From positions 62,001 through 126,000 of the forward strand of contig NW_027526648.1 of the NCBI RefSeq assembly GCF_052857255.1: 64,000 bases of DNA. The letters run 5' to 3'. This document shows positions 11,372-25,648 of the stretch, in pieces. The notes beneath the pieces are model-generated. The model searched no databases. It was not told the DNA's origin and saw nothing but the letters and a program-made list of their open reading frames with translations. Position numbers and translations under genes: made by a program. The DNA comes from Amblyomma americanum. Taxonomy: Eukaryota > Arthropoda > Arachnida > Ixodida > Ixodidae. Within the stretch, counting starts at the first letter, position 1; each line of letters starts with the position of its first letter.

Positions 11372-14300
11372 GACTTGTAAAATCTATGCTCGTGAATCTT
11401 GCTAGTTTCGATCTAAAACGATGAATCCCTTTGTTTTGAGCCGGAATACAAGTTTTCGCGCAGTTTTGAGAGAGAAAGTTTACACCTTTCTCTCGACTAC
11501 TATTCGACGACTTGTAAAATCGATGCTCGTGAATCTTGCTAGTTTCGACCTAAAACGATGTATCTCGTTGTTTTGAGATGGAATACAAGTTTTCGCGCAG
11601 ATCTGAGAGAAAAAGTTTACACCTTTCTCTCGTCTACTCTTCGACGACTTGTAAAATTGGTGCTCGTGAATCTTGCTAGTTTCGATCGAAAACAATGAAT
11701 CCCGTTGTTTTGAGCCGGAATACAAGCTTTCGCGCTGTTCTGAGAGAAAACGTTTACACCTTTCTCTCGTCGACTATTCGACGACTTGTAAATTCGATGC
11801 TCGTGAATCTTGCTGGTTTCGACCTAAAACGATGTATCCGTTGTTTTGAGCCGGAATACAAGTTTTCGCGCAGTTCTTAGAGAAAAAGTTTACACCTTTC
11901 TCTGGTCTACTCTTCGCCGACTTGTAATATCGATGCTCGTGAATCTTGCTAGTTTCGATCTAAAACGATGTAACCCGTTGTTCTGAGCCGGAAAACAAGT
12001 TTCCGCGCAGTTCTGAGAGAAAAATTTACACCTTTCTCTCGTCTACTCTTCGACGACTTGTAAAATCAATGCTCGTATATCTTGCTAGTTTCGATTTACA
12101 ACGATGTATATAGTTGTTTTGAGCTGGAATAGAAGTTTTCGCGCAGTTCTGAGAGAAAAAGTTTACACCTTTCTCTCGTCTACTCTTCGAGGACTTGTAA
12201 AATCGATGCTCGTGAATCTTGCTAGTTTCGATCTAAAACGATGTATCCCGTTGTTTTCAGCCAGAATACAAGTTTTCGCGCAGTTATGAGAGAAAAAGTT
12301 TACACCTTTCTCTCGTCTACTCTTCGAGGACTTGTAAAATCGATGCCCATGAATCTTGCTAGTTTCGATCTAAAACGATGTATCCCGTTTTTTTGAGCTG
12401 GAATACAAGTTTTCGCGCAGTTCTGAGAGAAAAAGTTTACACCTTTCTCTCGTCTACTCTTCGAGGACTTGTAAAATCGATGCTCGTGAATCTTGCTAGT
12501 TTCGATCTAAAACGATGAATCCCGTTGTTTTGAGCCGGAATACAAGTTTTCGCGCAGTTCTGAGAGAGAAAGTTTACACCTTTCTCTCGACTACTATTCG
12601 ACGACTTGTAAAATCGATGCTCGCGAATTTTGCTAGTTTCGACCTAAAACGATGTATCTCGTTGTTTTGAGATGGAATACAAGTTTTCGCGCAGTTCTGA
12701 GAGAAAAAGTTTACACCTTTCTCTCGTCTACTCTTCGACGACTTGTAAAATTGGTGCTCGTGAATCTTGGTAGTTTCGATCTAAAACGATGAATCCCGTT
12801 GTTTTGAGCCGGAATACAAGTTTTCGCGCAGTTCTGAGAGAAAAAGTTTACACCTTTCTCTCGAGTACTCTGACGACTTGTAAAATCGATGCTCGTGAAT
12901 CTTGCTAGTTTCGATCTAAAACGATTTATCCCGTTGTTTTGAGCCGGAATACAAGCTTTCGCACAGTTCTGAGAGAAAAAGTTTACACCTTTCTCTCGTG
13001 TACTCTTCGAAGACATGTAAAATCGATGCCCATGAATCTTGCTAGTTTCGATCTAAAACGATGTATCTGGTTGTTTTGAGCCGGAATACAAGTTTTCGCG
13101 CCGTTCTGAGAGAAAACGTTTACACCTTTCTCTCGTCTACTCTTCGAGGACTTGTAAAATCGATGCTCCTGAATCTTGCTAGTTTCGATCTAAAACGATG
13201 AATACTGTTGTTTTGAGCCGGAATACAAGTTTTCGCGCCGTTCTGAGAGAGAAAGTTTACACCTTTCTCTCGACTACTATTCGACGACTTGTAAAATCGA
13301 TGCTCGTGAATCTTGCTAGTTTCGATCTAAAACGATGTATTCCGTTGTTTTGAGCCGGAATACAAGTTTTCGCGCAGTTCTTAGAGAAAAAGTTTACACC
13401 TTTCTCTCGTCTACTCTTCGACGACTTGTAAAATCGATGCTCGTGAATCTTGCTAGTTTCGATCTAAAACGATGTATCCCGTTGTTTTGAGCCGGAATAC
13501 AAGCTTTCGCGCAGTTCTGAGAGAAAAAGTTTACACCTTTCTCTCGTGTACTCTTCGAAGACATGTAAAATCGATGCCCATGAATCTTGCTAGTTTCGAT
13601 CTAAAACGATGTATCTGGTTGTTTTGAGCCGGAATACAAGTTTTCGCGCAGTTCTGAGAGAAAAAGTTTACACCTTTCTCTCGTCTACTCTTCGAGGACT
13701 TGTAAAATCGATGCTCCTGAATCTTGCTAGTTTCGATCTAAAACGATGAATCCTGTTGTTTTGAGCCGGAATACAAGTTTTCGCGCCGTTCTGAGAGAGA
13801 AAGTTTACACCTTTCTCTCGACTACTATTCGACGACTTGTAAAATCGATGCTCGTGAATCTTGCTAGTTTCGATCTAAAACGATGAATCCCGTTGTTTTG
13901 AGCCGGTATACAAGTTTTCGCGCAGTTCTGAGAGAAAACGTTTACACCTTTCTCTCGTGTACTCTTCGACGACGTGCAAAATCGATGCTCGTGAATCTTG
14001 CTAGTTTCGATCTAAAACGATGTAACCCGTTGTTCTGAGCCGGAATACAAGTTTTGGCGCAGTTCTGAGAGAAAACGTTTACACCTTTCTCTCGTCTACT
14101 CTTCGACGACTTGTAAAATCAATGCTCGTATATCTTGCTAGTTTCGATCTAAAACGATGTATCCCGTTGTTTTGAGCCGGAATACAAGTTTTCGCGCAGT
14201 TCTGAGAGAAAAAGTTTACACCTTTCTCTTGTCTACTCTTCGAAGACTTGTAAAATCGATGCCCGTGAATCTTGCTAGGTTCGATCCAAAACGATGTATC

Positions 14301-17300
14301 CAGTTGTTTTGAGCCGGAATACAAGTTTTCGCGCAGTTCTGAGAGAAAACGTTTACACCTTTCTCTCGTCTACTCTTCGAGGACTTGTAAAATCTATGCT
14401 CGTGAATCTTGCTAGTTTCGATCTAAAACGATGAAGCCCTTTGTTTTGAGCCGGAATACAAGTTTTCGCGCAGTTTTGAGAGAGAAAGTTTACACCTTTC
14501 TCTCGACTACTATTCGACGACTTGTAAAATAGATGCTCGTGAATCTTGCTAGTTTCGACCTAAAACGATGTATCTCGTTGTTTTGAGATGGAATACAAGT
14601 TTTCGCGCAGATCTGAGAGAAAAAGTTTACACCTTTCTCTCGTCTACTCTTCGACGACTTGTAAAATTGGTGCTCGTGAATCTTGCTAGTTTCGATCTAA
14701 AACGATGTAACCCGTTGTTCTGAGCCGGAATACAAGTTTTGGCGCAGTTCTGAGAGAAAACGTTTACACCTTTCTCTCGTCTACTCTTCGACGACTTGTA
14801 AAATCTATGCTCGTGAATCTTGCTAGTTTCGATCTAAAACGATGAATCCCTTTGTTTTGAGCCGGAATACAAGTTTTCGCGCAGTTTTGAGAGAGAAAGT
14901 TTACACCTTTCTCTCGACTACTATTCGACGACTTGTAAAATCGATGCTCGTGAATCTTGCTAGTTTCGACCTAAAACGATGTATCTCGTTGTTTTGAGAT
15001 GGAATACAAGTTTTCGCGAAGATCTGAGAGAAAAAGTTTACACCTTTCTCTCGTCTACTCTTCGACGACTTGTAAAATTGGTGCTCGTGAATCTTGCTAG
15101 TTTCGATCGAAAACAATGAATCCCGTTGTTTTGAGCCGGAATACAAGCTTTCGCGCTGTTCTGAGAGAAAACGTTTACACCTTTCTCTCGTCGACTATTC
15201 GACGACTTGTAAATTCGATGCTCGTGAATCTTGCTGGTTTCGACCTAAAACGATGTATCCGTTGTTTTGAGCCGGAATACAAGTTTTCGCGCAGTTCTTA
15301 GAGAAAAAGTTTACACCTTTCTCTGGTCTACTCTTCGCCGACTTGTAATATCGATGCTCGTGAATCTTGCTAGTTTCGATCTAAAACGATGTAACCCGTT
15401 GTTCTGAGCCGGAAAACAAGTTTCCGCGCAGTTCTGAGAGAAAAATTTACACCTTTCTCTCGTCTACTCTTCGACGACTTGTAAAATCAATGCTCGTATA
15501 TCTTGCTAGTTTCGATTTACAACGATGTATATAGTTGTTTTGAGCTGGAATAGAAGTTTTCGCGCAGTTCTGAGAGAAAAAGTTTACACCTTTCTCTCGT
15601 CTACTCTTCGAGGACTTGTAAAATCGATGCTCGTGAATCTTGCTAGTTTCGATCTAAAACGATGTATCCCGTTGTTTTGAGCCAGAATACAAGTTTTCGC
15701 GCAGTTATGAGAGAAAAAGTTTACACCTTTCTCTCGTCTACTCTTCGAGGACTTGTAAAATCGATGCCCATGAATCTTGCTAGTTTCGATCTAAAACGAT
15801 GTATCCCGTTTTTTTGAGCTGGAATACAAGTTTTCGCGCAGTTCTGAGAGAAAAAGTTTACACCTTTCTCTCGTCTACTCTTCGAGGACTTGTAAAATCG
15901 ATGCTCGTGAATCTTGCTAGTTTCGATCTAAAACGATGAATCCCGTTGTTTTGAGCCGGAATACAAGTTTTCGCGCAGTTCTGAGAGAGAAAGTTTACAC
16001 CTTTCTCTCGACTACTATTCGACGACTTGTAAAATCGATGCTCGCGAATTTTGCTAGTTTCGACCTAAAACGATGTATCTCGTTGTTTTGAGATGGAATA
16101 CAAGTTTTCGCGCAGTTCTGAGAGAAAAAGTTTACACCTTTCTCTCGTCTACTCTTCGACGACTTGTAAAATTGGTGCTCGTGAATCTTGGTAGTTTCGA
16201 TCTAAAACGATGAATCCCGTTGTTTTGAGCCGGAATACAAGTTTTCGCGCAGTTCTGAGAGAAAAAGTTTACACCTTTCTCTCGAGTACTCTGACGACTT
16301 GTAAAATCGATGCTCGTGAATCTTGCTAGTTTCGATCTAAAACGATTTATCCCGTTGTTTTGAGCCGGAATACAAGCTTTCGCACAGTTCTGAGAGAAAA
16401 AGTTTACACCTTTCTCTCGTGTACTCTTCGAAGACATGTAAAATCAATGCCCATGAATCTTGCTAGTTTCGATCTAAAACGATGTATCTGGTTGTTTTGA
16501 GCCGGAATACAAGTTTTCGCGCCGTTCTGAGAGAAAACGTTTACACCTTTCTCTCGTCTACTCTTCGAGGACTTGTAAAATCGATGCTCCTGAATCTTGC
16601 TAGTTTCGATCTAAAACGATGAATACTGTTGTTTTGAGCCGGAATACAAGTTTTCGCGCCGTTCTGAGAGAGAAAGTTTACACCTTTCTCTCGACTACTA
16701 TTCAACGACTTGTAAAATCGATGCTCGTGAATCTTGCTAGTTTCGATCTAAAACGATGTATTCCGTTGTTTTGAGCCGGAATACAAGTTTTCGCGCAGTT
16801 CTTAGAGAAAAAGTTTACACCTTTCTCTCGTCTACTCTTCGACGACTTGTAAAATCGATGCTCGTGAATCTTGCTAGTTTCGATCTAAAACGATGTATTC
16901 CGTTGTTTTGAGCCGGAATACAAGCTTTCGCGCAGTTCTGAGAGAAAAAGTTTACACCTTTCTCTCGTGTACTCTTCGAAGACATGTAAAATCGATGCCC
17001 ATGAATCTTGCTAGTTTCGATCTAAAACGATGTATCTGGTTGTTTTGAGCCGGAATACAAGTTTTCGCGCAGTTCTGAGAGAAAAAGTTTACACCTTTCT
17101 CTCGTCTACTCTTCGAGGACTTGTAAAATCGATGCTCCTGAATCTTGCTAGTTTCGATCTAAAACGATGAATCCTGTTGTTTTGAGCCGGAATACAAGTT
17201 TTCGCGCCGTTCTGAGAGAGAAAGTTTACACCTTTCTCTCGACTACTATTCGACGACTTGTAAAATCGATGCTCGTGAATCTTGCTAGTTTCGATCTAAA

Positions 17301-18201
17301 ACGATGAATCCCGTTGTTTTGAGCCGGTATACAAGTTTTGGCGCAGTTCTGAGAGAAAACGTTTACACCTTTCTCTCGTGTACTCTTCGACGACGTGCAA
17401 AATCGATGCTCGTGAATCTTGCTGGTTTTGATCTAAAACGATGTATCCCGTTGTTTTGAGCCGGAATACAAGTTTTCGCGCAGTTCTGAGTGAAAAAGTT
17501 AACACCTTTCTCTCGTCTACTCTTCGACGACTTGTAAAATCGGTGCTCGTGAATCTTGCTAGTTTCGATCTAAAACGATGTAACCCGTTGTTCTGAGCCG
17601 GAATACAAGTTTTGGCGCAGTTCTGAGAGAAAACGTTTACACCTTTCTCTCGTCTACTCTTCGACGACTTGTAAAATCAATGCTCGTATATCTTGCTAGT
17701 TTCGATCTAAAACGATGTATCCCGTTGTTTTGAGCCGGAATACAAGTTTTCGCGCAGTTCTGAGAGAAAAAGTTTACACCTTTCTCTTGTCTACTCTTCG
17801 AAGACTTGTAAAATCGATGCCCGTGAATCTTGCTAGTTTCGATCCAAAACGATGTATCCAGTTGTTTTGAGCCGGAATACAAGTTTTCGCGCAGTTCTGA
17901 GAGAAAACGTTTACACCTTTCTCTCGTCTACTCTTCGAGGACTTGTAAAATCTATGCTCGTGAATCTTGCTAGTTTCGATCTAAAACGATGAAGCCCTTT
18001 GTTTTGAGCCGGAATACAAGTTTTCGCGCAGTTTTGAGAGAGAAAGTTTACACCTTTCTCTCGACTACTATTCGACGACTTGTAAAATAGATGCTCGTGA
18101 ATCTTGCTAGTTTCGACCTAAAACGATGTATCTCGTTGTTTTGAGATGGAATACAAGTTTTCGCGCAGATCTGAGAGAAAAAGTTTACACCTTTCTCTCG
18201 T
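11372..18201. repeat. About 3.4-kb (25-monomer) tandem duplication
   Basis: Left copy 11372-14792 and right copy 14793 to about 18201. The offset is 3,421 bp up to about 17.4 kb (for example GTATATAG monomers at 12103 and 15524). After that the offset is 3,558 (GTAACCC starts at 14019 and 17577; GAAGCCC at 14433 and 17991), because the right copy contains an extra monomer at 17440-17576. The same monomer is present in the related order at 7.17-7.31 kb, so the left copy most likely lost it. The duplication start is marked by CGACGACTTGTAAAATC joined to TATGCTCG near 14793. Confidence 0.85.
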
Positions 18202-21200
18202 CGACTATTCGACGACTTGTAAATTCGATGCTCGTGAATCTTGCTGGTTTCGATCTCAAACGATGTATGCGTTGTTTTGAGCCGGAATACAAGTTTTCGC
18301 GCAGTTCTTAGAGAAAAAGTTTACACCTTTCTCTGGTCTACTCTTCGCCGACTTGTAATATCGATGCTCGTGAATCTTGCTAGTTTCGATCTAAAACGAT
18401 GTAACCCGTTGTTCTGAGCCGGAAAACAAGTTTCCGCGCAGTTCTGAGAGAAAAATTTACACCTTTCTCTCGTCTACTCTTCGACGACTTGTAAAATCAA
18501 TGCTCGTATATCTTGCTAGTTTCGATTTACAACGATGTATATAGTTGTTTTGAGCTGGAATAGAAGTTTTCGCGCAGTTCTGAGAGAAAAAGTTAACACC
18601 TTTCTCTCGTCTACTCTTCAACGACTTGTAATATCGATGCTCGTGAATCTTGCTAGTTTCGATCTAAAACGATGTATCCTGTTGTTTTGAGCTGAAATAG
18701 AAGTTTTCGCGTAGTTCTGAGAGAAAAAGTTTACACCTTTCTCTCGTCTACTCTTCGAGGACTTGTAAAATCGATGCTCGTGAATCTTGCTAGTTTCGAT
18801 CTAAAACGATGTATCCCGTTGTTTTGAGCCAGAATACAAGTTTTCGCGCAGTTCTGAGAGAGAAAGTTTACACCTTTCTCTCGACTACTATTCGACGACT
18901 TGTAAAATCGATGCTCGTGAATCTTGCTAGTTTCGACCTAAAACGATGTATCTGGTTGTTTTGAGATGGAATACAAGTTTTCGCGCAGATCTGAGAGAAA
19001 AAGTTTACACCTTTCTCTCGTCTACTCTTCGACGACTTGTAAAATTGGTGCTCGTGAATCTTGCTAGTTTCGATCTAAAACGATGAATCCCGTTGTTTTG
19101 AGCCGGAATACAAGTTTTCGCGCAGTTCTGAGAGAAAAAGTTTACACCTTTCTCTCCTCTACTCTTCAACGACTTGTAATATCGATGCTCGTGAATCTTG
19201 CTAGTTTCGATCTAAAACGATGTACCCCGTCGTTTTGAGCCGGAATACAAGTTTTCGTGTAGTTCTGAGAGAAAAAGTTTACGCCTTTTTCTCGTCTACT
19301 CTTCGACGACTTGTAAAATCGATGCTCGTGAATCTTGCTAGTTTCGACCTAAAACGATGTATCCCGTTGTTTTGAGCCGGAATACAAGTTTTCGCGCAGT
19401 TCTGAGTGAAAAAGTTAACACCTTTCTCTCGTCTACTCTTCGACGACTTGTAATATCGATGCTCGTGAATCTTGCTAGTTTCGATCTAAAACGATGTAAC
19501 CCGTTGTTCTGAGCCGGAATACAAGTTTTGGCGCAGTTCTGAGAGAAAACGTTTACACCTTTCTCTCGTCTACTCTTCGACGACTTGTAAAATCAATGCT
19601 CGTATATCTTGCTAGTTTTGATCTAAAACGATGTATCCCGTTGTTTTGAGCCGGAATACAAGTTTTCGCGCAGTTCTGAGAGAAAAAGTTTACACCTTTC
19701 TCTTGTCTACTCTTCGAAGACTTGTAAAATCGATGCCCGTGAATCTTGCTAGTTTCGATCCAAAACGATGTATCCAGTTGTTTTGAGCCGGAATACAAGT
19801 TTTCGCGCAGTTCTGAGAGAAAACGTTTACACCTTTCTCTCGTCTACTCTTCGAGGACTTGTAAAATCTATGCTCGTGAATCTTGCTAGTTTCGATCTAA
19901 AACGATGAAGCCCTTTGTTTTGAGCCGGAATACAAGTTTTCGCGCAGTTTTGAGAGAGAAAGTTTACACCTTTCTCTCGACTACTATTCGACGACTTGTA
20001 AAATAGATGCTCGTGAATCTTGCTAGTTTCGACCTAAAACGATGTATCTCGTTGTTTTGAGATGGAATACAAGTTTTCGCGCAGATCTGAGAGAAAAAGT
20101 TTACACCTTTCTCTCGTCGACTATTCGACGACTTGTAAATTCGATGCTCGTGAATCTTGCTGGTTTCGATCTCAAACGATGTATGCGTTGTTTTGAGCCG
20201 GAATACAAGTTTTCGCGCAGTTCTTAGAGAAAAAGTTTACACCTTTCTCTGGTCTACTCTTCGCCGACTTGTAATATCGATGCTCGTGAATCTTGCTAGT
20301 TTCGATCTAAAACGATGTAACCCGTTGTTCTGAGCCGGAAAACAAGTTTCCGCGCAGTTCTGAGAGAAAAATTTACACCTTTCTCTCGTCTACTCTTCGA
20401 CGACTTGTAAAATCAATGCTCGTATATCTTGCTAGTTTCGATTTACAACGATGTATATAGTTGTTTTGAGCTGGAATAGAAGTTTTCGCGCAGTTCTGAG
20501 AGAAAAAGTTAACACCTTTCTCTCGTCTACTCTTCAACGACTTGTAATATCGATGCTCGTGAATCTTGCTAGTTTCGATCTAAAACGATGTATCCTGTTG
20601 TTTTGAGCTGAAATAGAAGTTTTCGCGTAGTTCTGAGAGAAAAAGTTTACACCTTTCTCTCGTCTACTCTTCGAGGACTTGTAAAATCGATGCTCGTGAA
20701 TCTTGCTAGTTTCGATCTAAAACGATGTATCCCGTTGTTTTGAGCCAGAATACAAGTTTTCGCGCAGTTCTGAGAGAGAAAGTTTACACCTTTCTCTCGA
20801 CTACTATTCGACGACTTGTAAAATCGATGCTCGTGAATCTTGCTAGTTTCGACCTAAAACGATGTATCTGGTTGTTTTGAGATGGAATACAAGTTTTCGC
20901 GCAGATCTGAGAGAAAAAGTTTACACCTTTCTCTCGTCTACTCTTCGACGACTTGTAAAATTGGTGCTCGTGAATCTTGCTAGTTTCGATCTAAAACGAT
21001 GAATCCCGTTGTTTTGAACCGGAATACAAGTTTTCGCGCAGTTCTGAGAGAAAAAGTTTACACCTTTCTCTCCTCTACTCTTCAACGACTTGTAATATCG
21101 ATGCTCGTGAATCTTGCTAGTTTCGATCTAAAACGATGTACCCCGTCGTTTTGAGCCGGAATACAAGTTTTCGTGTAGTTCTGAGAGAAAAAGTTTACGC

Positions 21201-21728
21201 CTTTTTCTCGTCTACTCTTCGACGACTTGTAAAATCGATGCTCGTGAATCTTGCTAGTTTCGACCTAAAACGATGTATCCCGTTGTTTTGAGCCGGAATA
21301 CAAGTTTTCGCGCAGTTCTGAGTGAAAAAGTTAACACCTTTCTCTCGTCTACTCTTCGACGACTTGTAATATCGATGCTCGTGAATCTTGCTAGTTTCGA
21401 TCTAAAACGATGTAACCCGTTGTTCTGAGCCGGAATACAAGTTTTGGCGCAGTTCTGAGAGAAAACGTTTACACCTTTCTCTCGTCTACTCTTCGACGAC
21501 TTGTAAAATCAATGCTCGTATATCTTGCTAGTTTTGATCTAAAACGATGTATCCCGTTGTTTTGAGCCGGAATACAAGTTTTCGCGCAGTTCTGAGAGAA
21601 AAAGTTTACACCTTTCTCTTGTCTACTCTTCGAAGACTTGTAAAATCGATGCCCGTGAATCTTGCTAGTTTCGATCCAAAACGATGTATCCAGTTGTTTT
21701 GAGCCGGAATACAAGTTTTCGCGCAGTT
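17433..21728. repeat. 1,916-bp (14-monomer) higher-order repeat, about 2.2 copies
   Basis: Copies are 17433-19348, 19349-21264 and a partial 21265-21728. Markers recur at exactly 1,916 bp: GTATCCAG monomers at 17851, 19767 and 21683; GTATATAG at 18534 and 20450; GTATGCG at about 18265 and 20181; GAAGCCC at 17991 and 19907. The copies are almost identical. Differences noted are AAAATCGGTG versus AATATCGATG near 17540/19456, and TTGAGCC versus TTGAACC near 19100/21016. The first copy overlaps the end of the 25-monomer duplication. Confidence 0.92.
18125..18261. repeat. Chimeric monomer (fusion of two types), repeated at 20041-20177
   Basis: The left half is the GTATCTCG / GAGATGG / CAGATCTGAG type (BglII-like AGATCT). 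The right half, from about 18203, is the GTCGACTATTCG / AAATTCG type. In other parts of the window these are separate monomers in sequence, for example about 8271 and 8408. Fusion within the shared TTTACACCTTTCTCTCGTC explains the structure. It was formed before the 1,916-bp amplification, because both copies carry it. Confidence 0.8.
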
Positions 21729-24700
21729 TTGAGAGAGAAAGTTTACACCTTTCTCTCGACTACTATTCGACGACTTGTAAAATCGATGCTCGTGAATCTT
21801 GCTAGTTTCGACCTAAAACGATGTATCTCGTTGTTTTGAGATGGAATACAAGTTTTCGCGCAGATCTGAGAGAAAAAGTTTACACCTTTCTCTCGTCTAC
21901 TCTTCGACGACTTGTAAAATTGGTGCTCGTGAATCTTGCTAGTTTCGATCTAAAACGATGTAAACCGTTGTTCTGAGCCGGAATACAAGTTTTGGCGCAG
22001 TTCTGAGAGAAAACGTTTACACCTTTCTCTCGTCTACTCTTCGACGACTTGTAAAATCAATGCTCGTATATCTTGCTAGTTTCGATCTAAAACGATGTAT
22101 CCCGTTGTTTTGAGCCGGAATACAAGTTTTCGCGCAGTTCTGAGAGAAAAAGTTTACACCTTTCTCTTGTCTACTCTTCGAAGACTTGTAAAATCGATGC
22201 CCGTGAATCTTGCTAGTTTCGATCCAAAACGATGTATCCAGTTGTTTTGAGCCGGAATACAAGTTTTCGCGCAGTTCTGAGAGAAAATGTTTACACCTTT
22301 CTCTCGTCTACTCTTCGACGACTTGTAAAATCGATGCTCGTGAATCTTGCTAGTTTCGATCTTAAACGATGTATCCCGTTTTTTTGAGCCGGTATACAAG
22401 TTTTCGCGCAGTTCTGAGAGAAAACGTTTACACCTTTCTCTCGTCTACTCTTCGAGGACTTGTAAAATCTATGCTCGTGAATCTTGCTAGTTTCGATCTA
22501 AAACGATGAATCCCTTTGTTTTGAGCCGGAATACAAGTTTTCGCGCAGTTTTGAGAGAGAAAGTTTACACCTTTCTCTCGACTACTATTCGACGACTTGT
22601 AAAATCGATGCTCGTGAATCTTGCTAGTTTCGACCTAAAACGATGTATATCGTTGTTTTGAGATGGAATACAAGTTTTCGCGCAGATCTGAGAGAAAAAG
22701 TTTACACCTTTCTCTCGTCTACTCTTCGACGACTTGTAAAATTGGTGCTCGTGAATCTTGCTAGTTTCGATCGAAAACAATGAATCCCGTTGTTTTGAGC
22801 CGGAATACAAGCTTTCGCGCTGTTCTGAGAGAAAACGTTTACACCTTTCTCTCGTCGACTATTCGACGACTTGTAAATTCGATGCTCGTGAATCTTGCTG
22901 GTTTCGACCTAAAACGATGTATCCGTTGTTTTGAGCCGGAATACAAGTTTTCGCGCAGTTCTTAGAGAAAAAGTTTACACCTTTCTCTGGTCTACTCTTC
23001 GCCGACTTGTAATATCGATGCTCGTGAATCTTGCTAGTTTCGATCTAAAACGATGTAACCCGTTGTTCTGAGCCGGAAAACAAGTTTCCGCGCAGTTCTG
23101 AGAGAAAAATTTACACCTTTCTCTCGTCTACTCTTCGACGACTTGTAAAATCAATGCTCGTATATCTTGCTAGTTTCGATTTACAACGATGTATATAGTT
23201 GTTTTGAGCTGGAATAGAAGTTTTCGCGCAGTTCTGAGAGAAAAAGTTTACACCTTTCTCTCGTCTACTCTTCGAGGACTTGTAAAATCGATGCTCGTGA
23301 ATCTTGCTAGTTTCGATCTAAAACGATGTATCCCGTTGTTTTGAGCCAGAATACAAGTTTTCGCGCAGTTATGAGAGAAAAAGTTTACACCTTTCTCTCG
23401 TCTACTCTTCGAGGACTTGTAAAATCGATGCCCATGAATCTTGCTAGTTTCGATCTAAAACGATGTATCCCGTTTTTTTGAGCTGGAATACAAGTTTTCG
23501 CGCAGTTCTGAGAGAAAAAGTTTACACCTTTCTCTCGTCTACTCTTCGAGGACTTGTAAAATCGATGCTCGTGAATCTTGCTAGTTTCGATCTAAAACGA
23601 TGAATCCCGTTGTTTTGAGCCGGAATACAAGTTTTCGCGCAGTTCTGAGAGAGAAAGTTTACACCTTTCTCTCGACTACTATTCGACAACTTGTAAAATC
23701 GATGCTCGCGAATTTTGCTAGTTTCGACCTAAAACGATGTATCTCGTTGTTTTGAGATGGAATACAAGTTTTCGCGCAGTTCTGAGAGAAAAAGTTTACA
23801 CCTTTCTCTCGTCTACTCTTCGACGACTTGTAAAATTGGTGCTCGTGAATCTTGGTAGTTTCGATCTAAAACGATGAATCCCGTTGTTTTGAGCCGGAAT
23901 ACAAGTTTTCGCGCAGTTCTGAGAGAAAAAGTTTACACCTTTCTCTCGTCCACTATTCGACGACTTGTAAATTCGATGCTCGTGAATCTTGCTGGTTTCG
24001 ATCTAAAACGATGTATCCGTTGTTTTGAGCCGGAATACAAGTTTTCGCGCAGTTCTTAGAGAAAAAGTTTACACCTTTCTCTCGTCTACTCTTCGACGAC
24101 TTGTAAAATCGATGCTCGTGAATCTTGCGAGTTTCGATCTAAAACGATGTATCCCGTTTTTTTGAGCCGGTATACAAGTTTTCGCGCAGTTCTGAGAGAA
24201 AACTTTTACACCTTTCTCTCGTGTACTCTTCGACGACGTGTAAAATCGATGCTCGTGAATCTTGCTAGTTTCGATCTAAAACGATGTATCCCGTTGTTTT
24301 GAGCCGGAATACAAGTTTTCGCGCAGTTCTGAGAGAAAAAGTTAACACCTTTCTCTCGTCTACTCTTCAACGACTTGTAATATCGATGCTCGTGAATCTT
24401 GCTAGTTTCGATCTAAAACGATGTACCCCGTTGTTTTGAGCCGGAATACAAGTTTTCATGCAGTTCTGAGAGAAAAAGTTTACACCTTTCTCTCGAGTAC
24501 TCTGACGACTTGTAAAATCGATGCTCGCGAATCTTGCTAGTTTCGATCTACAACGATGTATCCTGTTGTTTTGAGCTGAAATAGAAGTTTTCGCGCAGAT
24601 CTGAGAGAAAAAGTTTACACCTTTCTCTCGTCTACTCTTCGACGACTTGTAAAATTGGTGCCCGTGAATCTTGCTAGTTTCGATCTAAAACGATGAATCC

Positions 24701-25648
24701 CGTTGTTTTGAGCCGGAATAGAAGTTTTCGCGCAGTTCTGAGAGAAAAAGTTTACACCTTTTTCTCGTCTACTCTTCAACGACTTGTAATATCGATGCTC
24801 GTGAATCTTGCTAGTTTCGATCTAAAACGATGTACCTCGTTGTTTTGAGCCGGAATATAAGTTTTCGTGTAGTTCTGAGAGAAAAAGTTTACGCCTTTTT
24901 CTCGTCTACTCTTCGACGACTTGTAAAATCGATGCTCGTGAATCTTGCTAGTTTCGACCTAAAACGATGTATCCCGTTGTTTTGAGCCGGAATACAAGTT
25001 TTCGCGCAGTTCTGAGAGAAAAAGTTTACACCTTTCTCTCGAGTACTCTGACGACTTGTAAAATCGATGCTCGTGAATCTTGCTAGTTTCGATCTAAAAC
25101 GATGTATCCCGTTGTTTTGAGCCAGAATACAAGTTTTCGCGCAGTTATGAGAGAAAAAGTTTACACCTTTCTCTCATCTACTCTTCGAGGACTTGTAAAA
25201 TCGATGCCCATGAATCTTGCTAGTTTCGATCTAAAACGATGTATCCCGTTTTTTTGAGCTGGAATACAAGTTTTCGCGCAGTTCTGAGAGAAAAAGTTTA
25301 CACCTTTCTCTCGTCTACTCTTCGAGGACTTGTAAAATCGATGCTCGTGAATCTTGCTAGTTTCGATCTAAAACGATGAATCCCGTTGTTTTGAGCCGGA
25401 ATACAAGTTTTCGCGCAGTTCTGAGAGAGAAAGTTTACACCTGTCTCTCGACTACTATTCGACGACTTGTAAAATCGATGCTCGTGAATTTTGCTAGTTT
25501 CGACCTAAAACGATGAATCCCGTTGTTTTGAGCCGGAATACAAGTTTTCGCGCAGTTCTGAGAGAGAAAGTTTACACCTTTCTCTCGACTACTATTCGAC
25601 GACTTGTAAAATCGATGCTCGTGAATTTTGCTAGTTTCGACCTAAAAC
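21729..25648. repeat. Mixed-order segment; source or sister of two distant segments
   Basis: About 29 monomers. GTATCCAG types sit at 21683 and 22231, 548 bp (4 monomers) apart. The GTATATAG monomer is at 23188. The 22.6-24.6 kb order (GTCGACTATTCG type, GTATCCG with TCTGGTCTAC, GTAACCC, GTATATAG, then GTCCACTATTCG) returns at about 42.3-44.3 kb and 57.9-59.6 kb. From about 24.5 kb the order begins to resemble the next higher-order block. Confidence 0.8.
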
